This document shows, in pieces, positions 54,089 to 64,000 of a DNA stretch of 64,000 nt. The translations under genes were made by a program, and so were the position numbers. Origin of the DNA: Sepioteuthis lessoniana. Taxonomy: Eukaryota > Mollusca > Cephalopoda > Myopsida > Loliginidae. The stretch is taken from NCBI GenBank assembly GCA_963585895.1, contig OY757939.1, forward strand, positions 61,713,962 through 61,777,961, written 5' to 3'. The notes under the pieces are model-generated. The model searched no databases. It saw nothing but the letters and a program-made list of their open reading frames with translations, and was not told the origin of the DNA. How positions within the stretch are numbered: the stretch's first letter is position 1; each line of letters opens with the position of its first letter.

Positions 54089-54239
54089 TTCACTATAAAA
54101 ATGTATCTTCACAGTATCATACTCAGAATCCCTTTTTTTGTGTGGGAGTGGAGAGTCTTACCCATCTATAGAAGAGGCGGTCAGCATATTCTCGGTCCCA
54201 CCAACAGAATAAGATGAAAGTGGGGAGTGGAAACAAAAA

Positions 54240-54330
54240 CAGTCGTCTTTTACTTAACCTAACTGAGTTGAGTACAAAGCCAGAAGGATGAGGAACCCGG
54301 TGAGAATCGAACTCACTAATAGTGATCTGC
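54240..54330 (-). mobile_element. SINE family E-like fragment
   Basis: GAACCCGGTGAGAATCGAAC box B and a tail close to CTTAACCTAACTGAG. Confidence 0.6.
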
Positions 54331-54351
54331 AAATTTCCCTTGCTGTTTTGG

Positions 54352-54480
54352 AGTTATTTACTAAGCTTAGCTGAGTTAAGTACAAGACCAGAAATATGGG
54401 ACACCCAGTGAGAATCGAACTTACTAATAATGGTTTGTTTGTCTAGCTAGCGGCCCATTAGATCATGCAAAATACCCTTA
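54352..54480 (-). mobile_element. SINE family E
   Basis: TTTACTAAGCTTAGCTGAGT tail, CACCCAGTGAGAATCGAACT box B, and head CTAGCGGCCCATTAGATC. Confidence 0.72.
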
Positions 54481-54739
54481 AAAATGAAGGATGTCTTATA
54501 TTTACCACTTGGCAACGAGTATGGACCTCTTAATGAGGATCGAACTCAGTACTCAGTCGTGAATGATCTAAGAAATGATCTTGTTAAACCGCGTGACAGT
54601 GCCCAAATAAGTATTCGATGAGCGTAGCGTAAATTTGGTAGAAGGTCACAACTATGGTTGGTTGTTGGTTGGTTGGTTAGAATCTATGGCATATCAACCT
54701 CTGTGGGTTATTTAACGCCAAATCCATTTTTATGAAAAT

Positions 54740-55360
54740 AGTTCTATTTCAAACAATTCAGTTTAGTATGAGTACACAATTTAATTGTCGAAAACATTTC
54801 TATTTCAAGCTATTCAGTTTATTCAAACAGTTCTAATTCAGCTAATTCAGTTTAGAGTAAGTACAGATTTTGTTTACACAGTAAAATGTCAAAACAGTTC
54901 TATATATAACAATTCAGTTTAGTTTAAGTACAGTTTCAAAGTCAAAAACGGTTCAATTTCAAACAATTCAGTTTAGCATAAGCACGCAGTTTAAATGTAA
55001 GTTCGGTTTCAGTTTAGCATAAGTACGCAGTTTTAAATGTAAGTAGACAGTTTAATTGTCAAAAACATATCTATTTCAAGCTATTCAGTTCAGTCAAACA
55101 GTTGAGTTTAGCATAAGGATGTCGTTAGTTCTATTTAACCCAGAGATAGGGCCCAATCAGGTACTACCACTCCGGGTAAGAGTGAACCTGGGAGCGATGG
55201 CAATGAAGGGGTACTCTGCATTCCCCAAAGCTCCAATATTGCTGGAACTTCACCATCAGATTGTTTAGTGTCATATCCACGACACTCGTTGTGGGTAGGG
55301 TCTTACCCCACAGCAGAGGTGCAGTCGGTGTATTCTACAGCCCCAGCTAACAGGGCAAAG
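54740..55360 (-). repeat. D repeat with tail at the left flank of the minisatellite
   Basis: Tail 54740-55125, body 55150-55350 (TACTACCACTCCGGGTAAGA, TACAGCCCCAGCTAACAGGG). Confidence 0.87.
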
Positions 55361-55451
55361 ATCACAACTAAAGAGTACTTATTCAGTGGCTATTGGTTCA
55401 CAAGAAGAGTAACTTGCAAACTGTTATACTAAGACAAAATGCCTAGAAATT

Positions 55452-58400
55452 GAGACAATAAAGAAAGAGAGAGTAATGCAAAGGTGGATATTACAGATAG
55501 TGAGGCATAAAAGAAACGGATGAAGGGAAAATGAAATTGAGACAGTGAGAGAAAGAGAGAGTAATGCAAAGGTGGATATTACAGATAGTGAGGCATAAAA
55601 GATACAGATTAAAGAGAAAGAGAAATAAAATTAGAAATAAAGAAACAGATGAAGGGAAAATGAAATTGAGACAGTGAGAGAAAGAGAGAGTAATGCAAAG
55701 GTGGATATTACAGATAGTGAGGCATAAAAGATACAGATTAGTGAGAAAGAGGAATAAAATTAGAAATAAAGAAACGGATGGAGGGAAAATGAAATTGAGA
55801 CAGTGAGAGAAAGAGAGAGTAATGCAAAGGTGGATATTACAGATAGTGAGGCATAAAAGATACAGATTAAAGAGAAAGAGAAATAAAATTAGAAATAAAG
55901 AAACGGATGGAGGGAAAATGAAATTGAGACAGTGAGAGAAAGAGAGAGTAATGCAAAGGTGGATATTACAGATAGTGAGGCATAAAAGATACAGATTAGT
56001 GAGAAAGAGGAATAAAATTAGAAATAAAGAAACGGATGGAGGGAAAATGAAATTGAGACAGTGAGAGAAAGAGAGAGTAATGCAAAGGTGGATATTACAG
56101 ATAGTGAGGCATAAAAGATACAGATTAGTGAGAAAGAGAAATAAAATTAGAAATAAAGAAACGGATGAAGGGAAAATGAAATTGAGACAGTGAGAGAAAG
56201 AGAGAGTAATGCAAAGGTGGATATTACAGATAGTGAGGCATAAAAGATACAGATTAAAGAGAAAGAGAAATAAAATTAGAAATAAAGAAACGGATGGAGG
56301 GAAAATGAAATTGAGACAGTGAGAGAAAGAGAGAGTAATGCAAAGGTGGATATTACAGATTGTGAGGCATAAAAGATACAGATTAAAGAGAAAGAGAAAT
56401 AAAATTAGAAATAAAGAAACGGATGGAGGGAAAATGAAATTGAGACAGTGAGAGAAAGAGAGAGTAATGCAAAGGTGGATATTACAGATAGTGAGGCATA
56501 AAAGATACAGATTAGTGAGAAAGAGAAATAAAATTAGAAATAAAGAAACGGATGAAGGGAAAATGAAATTGAGACAGGGAGAGAAAGAGAGAGTAATGCA
56601 AAGGTGGATATTACAGATAGTGAGGCATAAAAGATACAGATTAAAGAGAAAGAGAAATAAAATTAGAAATAAAGAAACGGATGGAGGGAAAATGAAATTG
56701 AGACAGTGAGAGAAAGAGAGAGTAATGCAAAGGTGGATATTACAGATAGTGAGGCATAAAAGATACAGATTAAAGAGAAAGAGAAATAAAATTAGAAATA
56801 AAGAAACGGATGGAGGGAAAATGAAATTGAGACAGTGAGAGAAAGAGAGAGTAATGCAAAGGTGGATATTACAGATAGTGAGGCATAAAAGATAGAGATT
56901 AAAGAGAAAGAGAAATAAAATTAGAAATAAAGAAACGGATGGAGGGAAAATGAAATTGAGACAGTGAGAGAAAGAGAGAGTAATGCAAAGGTGGATATTA
57001 CAGATAGTGAGGCATAAAAGATACAGATTAAAGAGAAAGAGAAATAAAATTAGAAATAAAGAAACGGATGGAGGGAAAATGAAATTGAGACAGTGAGAGA
57101 AAGAGAGAGTAATGCAAAGGTGGATATTACAGATAGTGAGGCATAAAAGATACAGATTAAAGAGAAAGAGAAATAAAATTACAAATAAAGAAACGGATGA
57201 AGGGAAAATGAAATTGAGACAGTGAGAGAAAGAGAGAGTAATGCAAAGGTGGATATTACAGATAGTGAGGCATAAAAGATACAGATTAAAGAGAAAGAGA
57301 AATAAAATTAGAAATAAAGAAACGGATGGAGGGAAAATGAAATTGAGACAGTGAGAGAAAGAGAGAGTAATGCAAAGGTGGATATTACAGATAGTGAGGC
57401 ATAAAAGATAGAGATTAAAGAGAAAGAGAAATAAAATTAGAAATAAAGAAACAGATGGAGGGAAAATGAAATTGAGACAGTGAGAGAAAGAGAGAGTAAT
57501 GCAAAGGTGGATATTACAGATAGTGAGGCATAAAAGATAGAGATTAAAGAGAAAGAGAAATAAAATTAGAAATAAAGAAACGGATGGAGGGAAAATGAAA
57601 TTGAGACAGTGAGAGAAAGAGAGAGTAATGCAAAGGTGGATATTACAGATAGTGAGGCATAAAAGATAGAGATTAAAGAGAAAGAGAAATAAAATTAGAA
57701 ATAAAGAAACGGATGGAGGGAAAATGAAATTGAGACAGTGAGAGAAAGAGAGAGTAATGCAAAGGTGGATATTACAGATAGTGAGGCATAAAAGATAGAG
57801 ATTAAAGAGAAAGAGAAATAAAATTAGAAATAAAGAAACGGATGGAGGGAAAATGAAATTGAGACAGTGAGAGAAAGAGAGAGTAATGCAAAGGTGGATA
57901 TTACAGATAGTGAGGCATAAAAGATACAGATTAAAGAGAAAGAGAAATAAAATTAGAAATAAAGAAACGGATGGAGGGAAAATGAAATTGAGACAGTGAG
58001 AGAAAGAGAGAGTAATGCAAAGGTGGATATTACAGATAGTGAGGCATAAAAGATACAGATTAAAGAGAAAGAGAAATAAAATTAGAAATAAAGAAACAGA
58101 TGGAGGGAAAATGAAATTGAGACAGTGAGAGAAAGAGAGAGTAATGCAAAGGTGGATATTACAGATAGTGAGGCATAAAAGATACAGATTAAAGAGAAAG
58201 AGGAATAAAATTAGAAATAAAGAAACAGATGGAGGGAAAATGAAATTGAGACAGTGAGAGAAAGAGAGAGTAATGCAAAGGTGGATATTACAGATAGTGA
58301 GGCATAAAAGATACAGATTAAAGAGAAAGAGGAATAAAATTAGAAATAAAGAAACGGATGAAGGGAAAATGAAATTGAGACAGTGAGAGAAAGAGAGAGT

Positions 58401-61400
58401 AATGCAAAGGTGGATATTACAGATAGTGAGGCATAAAAGATAGAGATTAAAGAGAAAGAGAAATAAAATTAGAAATAAAGAAACGGATGAAGGGAAAATG
58501 AAATTGAGACAGTGAGAGAAAGAGAGAGTAATGCAAAGGTGGATATTACAGATAGTGAGGCATAAAAGATACAGATTAAAGAGAAAGTGAAATAAAATTA
58601 GAAATAAAGAAACGGATGAAGGGAAAATGAAATTGAGACAGTGAGAGAAAGAGAGAGTAATGCAAAGGTGGATATTACAGATAGTGAGGCATAAAAGATA
58701 CAGATTAAAGAGAAAGAGAAATAAAATTAGAAATAAAGAAACGGATGAAGGGAAAAATAAATTGAGACAGTGAGAGAAAGAGAGAGTAATGCAAAGGTGG
58801 ATATTACAGATAGTGAGGCATAAAAGATACAGATTAAAGAGAAAGAGAAATAAAATTAGAAATAAAGAAACGGATGGAGGGAAAATGAAATTGAGACAGT
58901 GAGAGAAAGAGAGAGTAATGCAAAGGTGGATATTACAGATAGTGAGGCATAAAAGATACAGATTAAAGAGAAAGAGGAATAAAATTAGAAATAAAGAAAC
59001 AGATGGAGGGAAAATGAAATTGAGACAGTGAGAGAAAGAGAGAGTAATGCAAAGGTGGATATTACAGATAGTGAGGCATAAAAGATACAGATTAAAGAGA
59101 AAGAGGAATAAAATTAGAAATAAAGAAACGGATGGAGGGAAAATGAAATTGAGACAGTGAGAGAAAGAGAGAGTAATGCAAAGGTGGATATTACAGATAG
59201 TGAGGCATAAAAGATACAGATTAAAGAGAAAGAGAAATAAAATTAGAAATAAAGAAACGGATGGAGGGAAAATGAAATTGAGACAGTGAGAGAAAGAGAG
59301 AGTAATGCAAAGGTGGATATTACAGATAGTGAGGCATAAAAGATACAGATTAAAGAGAAAGAGAAATAAAATTAGAAATAAAGAAACGGATGGAGGGAAA
59401 ATGAAATTGAGACAGTGAGAGAAAGAGAGAGTAATGCAAAGGTGGATATTACAGATAGTGAGGCATAAAAGATACAGATTAAAGAGAAAGAGGAATAAAA
59501 TTAGAAATAAAGAAACGGATGGAGGGAAAATGAAATTGAGACAGTGAGAGAAAGAGAGAGTAATGCAAAGGTGGATATTACAGATAGTGAGGCATAAAAG
59601 ATACAGATTAAAGAGAAAGAGAAATAAAATTAGAAATAAAGAAACGGATGGAGGGAAAATGAAATTGAGACAGTGAGAGAAAGAGAGAGTAATGCAAAGG
59701 TGGATATTACAGATAGTGAGGCATAAAAGATACAGATTAAAGAGAAAGAGAAATAAAATTAGAAATAAAGAAACGGATGGAGGGAAAATGAAATTGAGAC
59801 AGTGAGAGAAAGAGAGAGTAATGCAAAGGTGGATATTACAGATAGTGAGGCATAAAAGATACAGATTAAAGAGAAAGTGAAATAAAATTAGAAATAAAGA
59901 AACGGATGGAGGGAAAATGAAATTGAGACAGTGAGAGAAAGAGAGAGTAATGCAAAGGTGGATATTACAGATAGTGAGGCATAAAAGATACAGATTAAAG
60001 AGAAAGAGGAATAAAATTAGAAATAAAGAAACGGATGGAGGGAAAATGAAATTGAGACAGTGAGAGAAAGAGAGAGTAATGCAAAGGTGGATATTACAGA
60101 TAGTGAGGCATAAAAGATACAGATTAAAGAGAAAGAGGAATAAAATTAGAAATAAAGAAACGGATGGAGGGAAAATGAAATTGAGACAGTGAGAGAAAGA
60201 GAGAGTAATGCAAAGGTGGATATTACAGATAGTGAGGCATAAAAGATACAGATTAAAGAGAAAGAGAAATAAAATTAGAAATAAAGAAACAGATGGAGGG
60301 AAAATGAAATTGAGACAGTGAGAGAAAGAGAGAGTAATGCAAAGGTGGATATTACAGATAGTGAGGCATAAAAGATACAGATTTGTGAGAAAGAGAAATA
60401 AAATTAGAAATAAAGAAACAGATGGAGGGAAAATGAAATTGAGACAGTGAGAGAAAGAGAGAGTAATGCAAAGGTGGATATTACAGATAGTGAGGCATAA
60501 AAGATAGAGATTAAAGAGAAAGAGAAATAAAATTAGAAATAAAGAAACAGATGGAGGGAAAATGAAATTGAGACAGTGAGAGAAAGAGAGAGTAATGCAA
60601 AGGTGGATATTACAGATAGTGAGGCATAAAAGATACAGATTAAAGAGAAAGTGAAATAAAATTAGAAATAAAGAAACGGATGGAGGGAAAATGAAATTGA
60701 GACAGTGAGAGAAAGAGAGAGTAATGCAAAGGTGGATATTACAGATAGTGAGGCATAAAAGATACAGATTAAAGAGAAAGAGGAATAAAATTAGAAATAA
60801 AGAAACGGATGGAGGGAAAATGAAATTGAGACAGTGAGAGAAAGAGAGAGTAATGCAAAGGTGGATATTACAGATAGTGAGGCATAAAAGATACAGATTA
60901 AAGAGAAAGTGAAATAAAATTAGAAATAAAGAAACGGATGGAGGGAAAATGAAATTGAGACAGTGAGAGAAAGAGAGAGTAATGCAAAGGTGGATATTAC
61001 AGATAGTGAGGCATAAAAGATACAGATTAAAGAGAAAGAGAAATAAAATTAGAAATAAAGAAACAGATGGAGGGAAAATGAAATTGAGACAGTGAGAGAA
61101 AGAGAGAGTAATGCAAAGGTGGATATTACAGATAGTGAGGCATAAAAGATACAGATTAATGAGAAAGAGAAATAAAATTAGAAATAAAGAAACGGATGAA
61201 GGGAAAATGAAATTGAGACAGTGAGAGAAAGAGAGAGTAATGCAAAGGTGGATATTACAGATAGTGAGGCATAAAAGATACAGATTAAAGAGAAAGAGAA
61301 ATAAAATTAGAAATAAAGAAACGGATGGAGGGAAAATGAAATTGAGACAGTGAGAGAAAGAGAGAGTAATGCAAAGGTGGATATTACAGATAGTGAGGCA

Positions 61401-62890
61401 TAAAAGATACAGATTAAAGAGAAAGTGAAATAAAATTAGAAATAAAGAAACGGATGGAGGGAAAATGAAATTGAGACAGTGAGAGAAAGAGAGAGTAATG
61501 CAAAGGTGGATATTACAGATAGTGAGGCATAAAAGATACAGATTAAAGAGAAAGTGAAATAAAATTAGAAATAAAGAAACGGATGGAGGGAAAATGAAAT
61601 TGAGACAGTGAGAGAAAGAGAGAGTAATGCAAAGGTGGATATTACAGATAGTGAGGCATAAAAGATACAGATTAAAGAGAAAGAGAAATAAAATTAGAAA
61701 TAAAGAAACGGATGGAGGGAAAATGAAATTGAGACAGTGAGAGAAAGAGAGAGTAATGCAAAGGTGGATATTACAGATAGTGAGGCATAAAAGATACAGA
61801 TTAGTGAGAAAGAGAAATAAAATTAGAAATAAAGAAACGGATGAAGGGAAAATGAAATTGAGACAGTGAGAGAAAGAGAGAGTAATGCAAAGGTGGATAT
61901 TACAGATAGTGAGGCATAAAAGATACAGATTAAAGAGAAAGAGAAATAAAATTAGAAATAAAGAAACGGATGAAGGGAAAATGAAATTGAGACAGTGAGA
62001 GAAAGAGAGAGTAATGCAAAGGTGGATATTACAGATAGTGAGGCATAAAAGATACAGATTAAAGAGAAAGAGAAATAAAATTAGAAATAAAGAAACGGAT
62101 GGAGGGAAAATGAAATTGAGACAGTGAGAGAAAGAGAGAGTAATGCAAAGGTGGATATTACAGATAGTGAGGCATAAAAGATACAGATTAAAGAGAAAGA
62201 GAAATAAAATTAGAAATAAAGAAACAGATGGAGGGAAAATGAAATTGAGACAGTGAGAGAAAGAGAGAGTAATGCAAAGGTGGATATTACAGATAGTGAG
62301 GCATAAAAGATACAGATTAAAGAGAAAGAGAAATAAAATTAGAAATAAAGAAACGGATGGAGGGAAAATGAAATTGAGACAGTGAGAGAAAGAGAGAGTA
62401 ATGCAAAGGTGGATATTACAGATAGTGAGGCATAAAAGATACAGATTAAAGAGAAAGAGAAATAAAATTAGAAATAAAGAAACGGATGAAGGGAAAATGA
62501 AATTGAGACAGTGAGAGAAAGAGAGAGTAATGCAAAGGTGGATATTACAGATAGTGAGGCATAAAAGATACAGATTAAAGAGAAAGAGAAATAAAATTAG
62601 AAATAAAGAAACGGATGAAGGGAAAAGGAAATTGAGACAGGGAGAGAAAGAGAGAGTAATGCAAAGGTGGATATTACAGATAGTGAGGCATAAAAGATAC
62701 AGATTAGTGAGAAAGAGAAATAAAATTAGAAATAAAGAAACGGATGGAGGGAAAATGAAATTGAGACAGTGAGAGAAAGAGAGAGTAATGCAAAGGTGGA
62801 TATTACAGATAGTGAGGCATAAAAGATAGAGATTAAAGAGAAAGAGAAATAAAATTAGAAATAAAGAAACGGATGGAGGGAAAATGAAAT
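55452..62890. repeat. 129-bp minisatellite, about 57 copies (7.4 kb)
   Basis: Anchor TAATGCAAAGGTGGATATTA occurs at 55473, 55562 and then at exact 129-bp steps to 62786 (56 steps, 7224 bp). No copy has gained or lost a base except the first, which lacks 40 bp. The plus strand is purine-rich (GAGAGAAAGAGAGAG, GAAACGGATG). Copies differ at a few recurrent sites: ACGGAT/ACAGAT, TACAGATT/TAGAGATT, TTAAAGAG/TTAGTGAG, AAAGAGAA/AAAGAGGA/AAAGTGAA and GATGAAGG/GATGGAGG. The right edge is abrupt within a unit (62890). No flanking element ends were recognised. Confidence 0.97.
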
Positions 62891-62981
62891 AAGAAATTAG
62901 ATTTTCATTTGCTTTTCCTCGCATCAGTATTAGCATAAACGCTGAAATGCTGCATAGCAGCCTCAAAGTAAACGAGTTCAA
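55491..62981 (-). other. 2496-codon open frame through the minisatellite; probably not a gene
   Basis: Because 129 is a multiple of 3 and no unit has an indel, one minus-strand frame stays open throughout. The 43-residue unit is rich in Leu, Phe, Ile, Cys and Ser (SVSLFLILFLFLFNLYLLCL is its first half). The 32 residues before the array come from flanking sequence and include LCSISAFMLILM. The pyrimidine-rich strand of such an array has few chances of a stop codon. Recurrent differences are both silent (TCC/TCT, CTG/CTC) and non-silent (P/S, F/T, L/H), so selection on protein is not evident. No homologous protein is recognised. Listed so that it is not mistaken for a membrane protein gene. 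Confidence 0.15.
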
Positions 62982-63148
62982 ACTCCATTAGCGCTAAGCC
63001 GTTCACTTTCGGACTAATACTTCTTGGAATGGTATTGAACCCTCTTATTCTCCTCAGCTATGGGTTAAATAGTATCACTGCTGTTTTTTTACATAGATGG
63101 CTTTGGTATTAAATAACCAACGAAGACTAGTATGCTATTAAACAAACC
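62945..63148 (+). mobile_element. SINE family B at the right flank of the minisatellite
   Basis: CGAGTTCAAACTCCATTAGC box B region, core TGGAATGGTATTGAACCC, and tail GGCTTTGGTATTAAATAACC. Box A lost. Confidence 0.82.
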
Positions 63149-63159
63149 GATCCTTTATA

Positions 63160-64000
63160 TACTTTTGCCCAGTCGGCTGGGGCTGTAAAATACACTGACT
63201 GCACCAATGCAGAGGAGTAATACCCACCCCCACCCCCAACGAGTATCCTATATATGTTACTAAACAATCTGATGGTGATGTATCTATTGACCTTCGACCC
63301 AGCCGTCAGTCAAGAAACAGGTGCATCCAGTCGAAGATATCAGAGTATCACCTTGACGGGTTGAATTCGATGCAATTGCGGCGCCCACAAGAAGCAGGTG
63401 GATGTCAAACAATTATATAACCCGGTGCCACTGACAGTTGGAGTTAGTTGGCGTCAGTTGCAGTTGAAGTTCGAGTTGCAGTTCGAGGCAGTGAGAACCA
63501 GCACCCAGCAGAGGGCTTGGGCCCTCAGGACCCCCGGTTGAGCAGCCTTGCAGAATGAGAAAAGAAGTGCTGCTATAGTCTCCAACTCACCTCTCACACA
63601 CAACCCTTTCACAACCCTTTCGAATAAAGTGTGAGAGGTATATTTTTCTAAAGAAGTTTGTTCGTTCGTCATTATTGTTGATTATGTTTCTGCACATATA
63701 TATGTATACGTATAGTTGTATCACGGCTATACAACAGTGAGGTCCCAGTAATGCTGGGCCCTTAGGGAATGCGGAGTACCCCTTCATTGCCACTGCTCCC
63801 AGATCCACTCTGACCCGGAGTGGTAGCACCTGATAGGGCCCTATCTATGGGTTAAATAGAACTAACGGCATACTTATGCTAAACTGAATATCTTGAAATA
63901 GAAATGTTTTTAACAATTGAACCGTGCTTACATTTAAACTGCATGCTTATGCTAAACTGAATTATTTCAAATAGAACTGTTTTTGACATTGAAACTTTAT
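63160..64000 (+). repeat. D repeat split by the 458-bp solo LTR, running off the window
   Basis: CCCAGTCGGCTGGGGCTGTA to AATCTGATGGTGA (63278), then GTGAGGTCCCAGTAATGCTG from 63737 and tail units to the window end. Confidence 0.88.
63279..63736 (+). mobile_element. Solo LTR, 458 bp, same family as 10227-10863
   Basis: TGTATCTATTGACC...GGCTATACAACA, flanked by 4-bp GTGA (63275-63278 and 63737-63740). It sits inside a D repeat whose two halves become continuous without it. It contains a TATA-like ATTATATAACC at about 63411 and AATAAAGTGTGAGAGG near 63624. The 5' and 3' thirds match the minus-strand copy, while the middle differs. Confidence 0.88.

Noticed and set aside
56467..56709. Plus-strand 80-residue frames in the minisatellite (also 62530-62772)
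   Set aside because: They arise where one stop in the unit is mutated. They are shadows of the tandem repeat.
55452..62890. CRISPR-like array
   Set aside because: Units are contiguous with no unique spacers, and the genome is eukaryotic.
55491..62981. A 2496-residue multi-pass membrane protein gene
   Set aside because: The frame exists only because a pyrimidine-rich 129-bp unit without indels repeats. There are no introns, conserved domain or promoter, and the differences between units include many non-silent ones. Kept as an open question, not as a gene.

Overview
This is a window of an animal nuclear genome with no sign of prokaryotic organisation. It is AT-rich, the one recognisable gene is split by long introns with GT-AG splice sites, and almost everything else is repeats: tRNA-derived SINEs, non-LTR retrotransposon wrecks, a Tc1 transposon, solo LTRs, satellites and very many (TA)n, (GATA)n and (CA)n microsatellites. 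A lophotrochozoan such as a cephalopod or other mollusc would fit the SINE density and intron style. That is only a guess, because nothing in the window fixes the species.

The real gene lies on the minus strand. Seven exons between 41954 and 8496 join with matching codon phases into about 281 consecutive residues of an SLC7-family light-chain amino-acid transporter, most like SLC7A9 (b0,+AT). The first exon and N-terminus should lie above 41954 and the C-terminal exons below 8496. I found neither, so the window holds the middle of the gene (about TM1 to TM8).

Layout. 1-8.5 kb: D-type repeats, a dead Tc1 element, SINEs, a (TA)n composite and an unexplained open stretch (7744-8082). 8.5-31 kb: introns with SINEs, a 637-bp solo LTR nested in a SINE, a 90-bp satellite grown from the tail of a D repeat, remnants of three LINE families and a 5'-inverted LINE copy. 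31-42 kb: introns with a promoter-like cluster (32.3 kb), a 780-bp probable solo LTR and a LINE on the minus strand carrying two SINE insertions with target-site duplications. 42-55 kb: repeats and the most complete LINE (47.05-50.25 kb). 55.45-62.9 kb: a minisatellite of about 57 copies of a 129-bp unit, uninterrupted by indels and open in one minus-strand frame for 2496 codons. 62.9-64 kb: a SINE and a 458-bp solo LTR inside a D repeat.

The most notable signals are the 129-bp array, a chimeric SINE (B head, A tail) that moved as one unit as shown by a 12-bp target-site duplication, and a central core shared by two SINE families with different tails. Repeat families are named A-H here for convenience. 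These are not database names.
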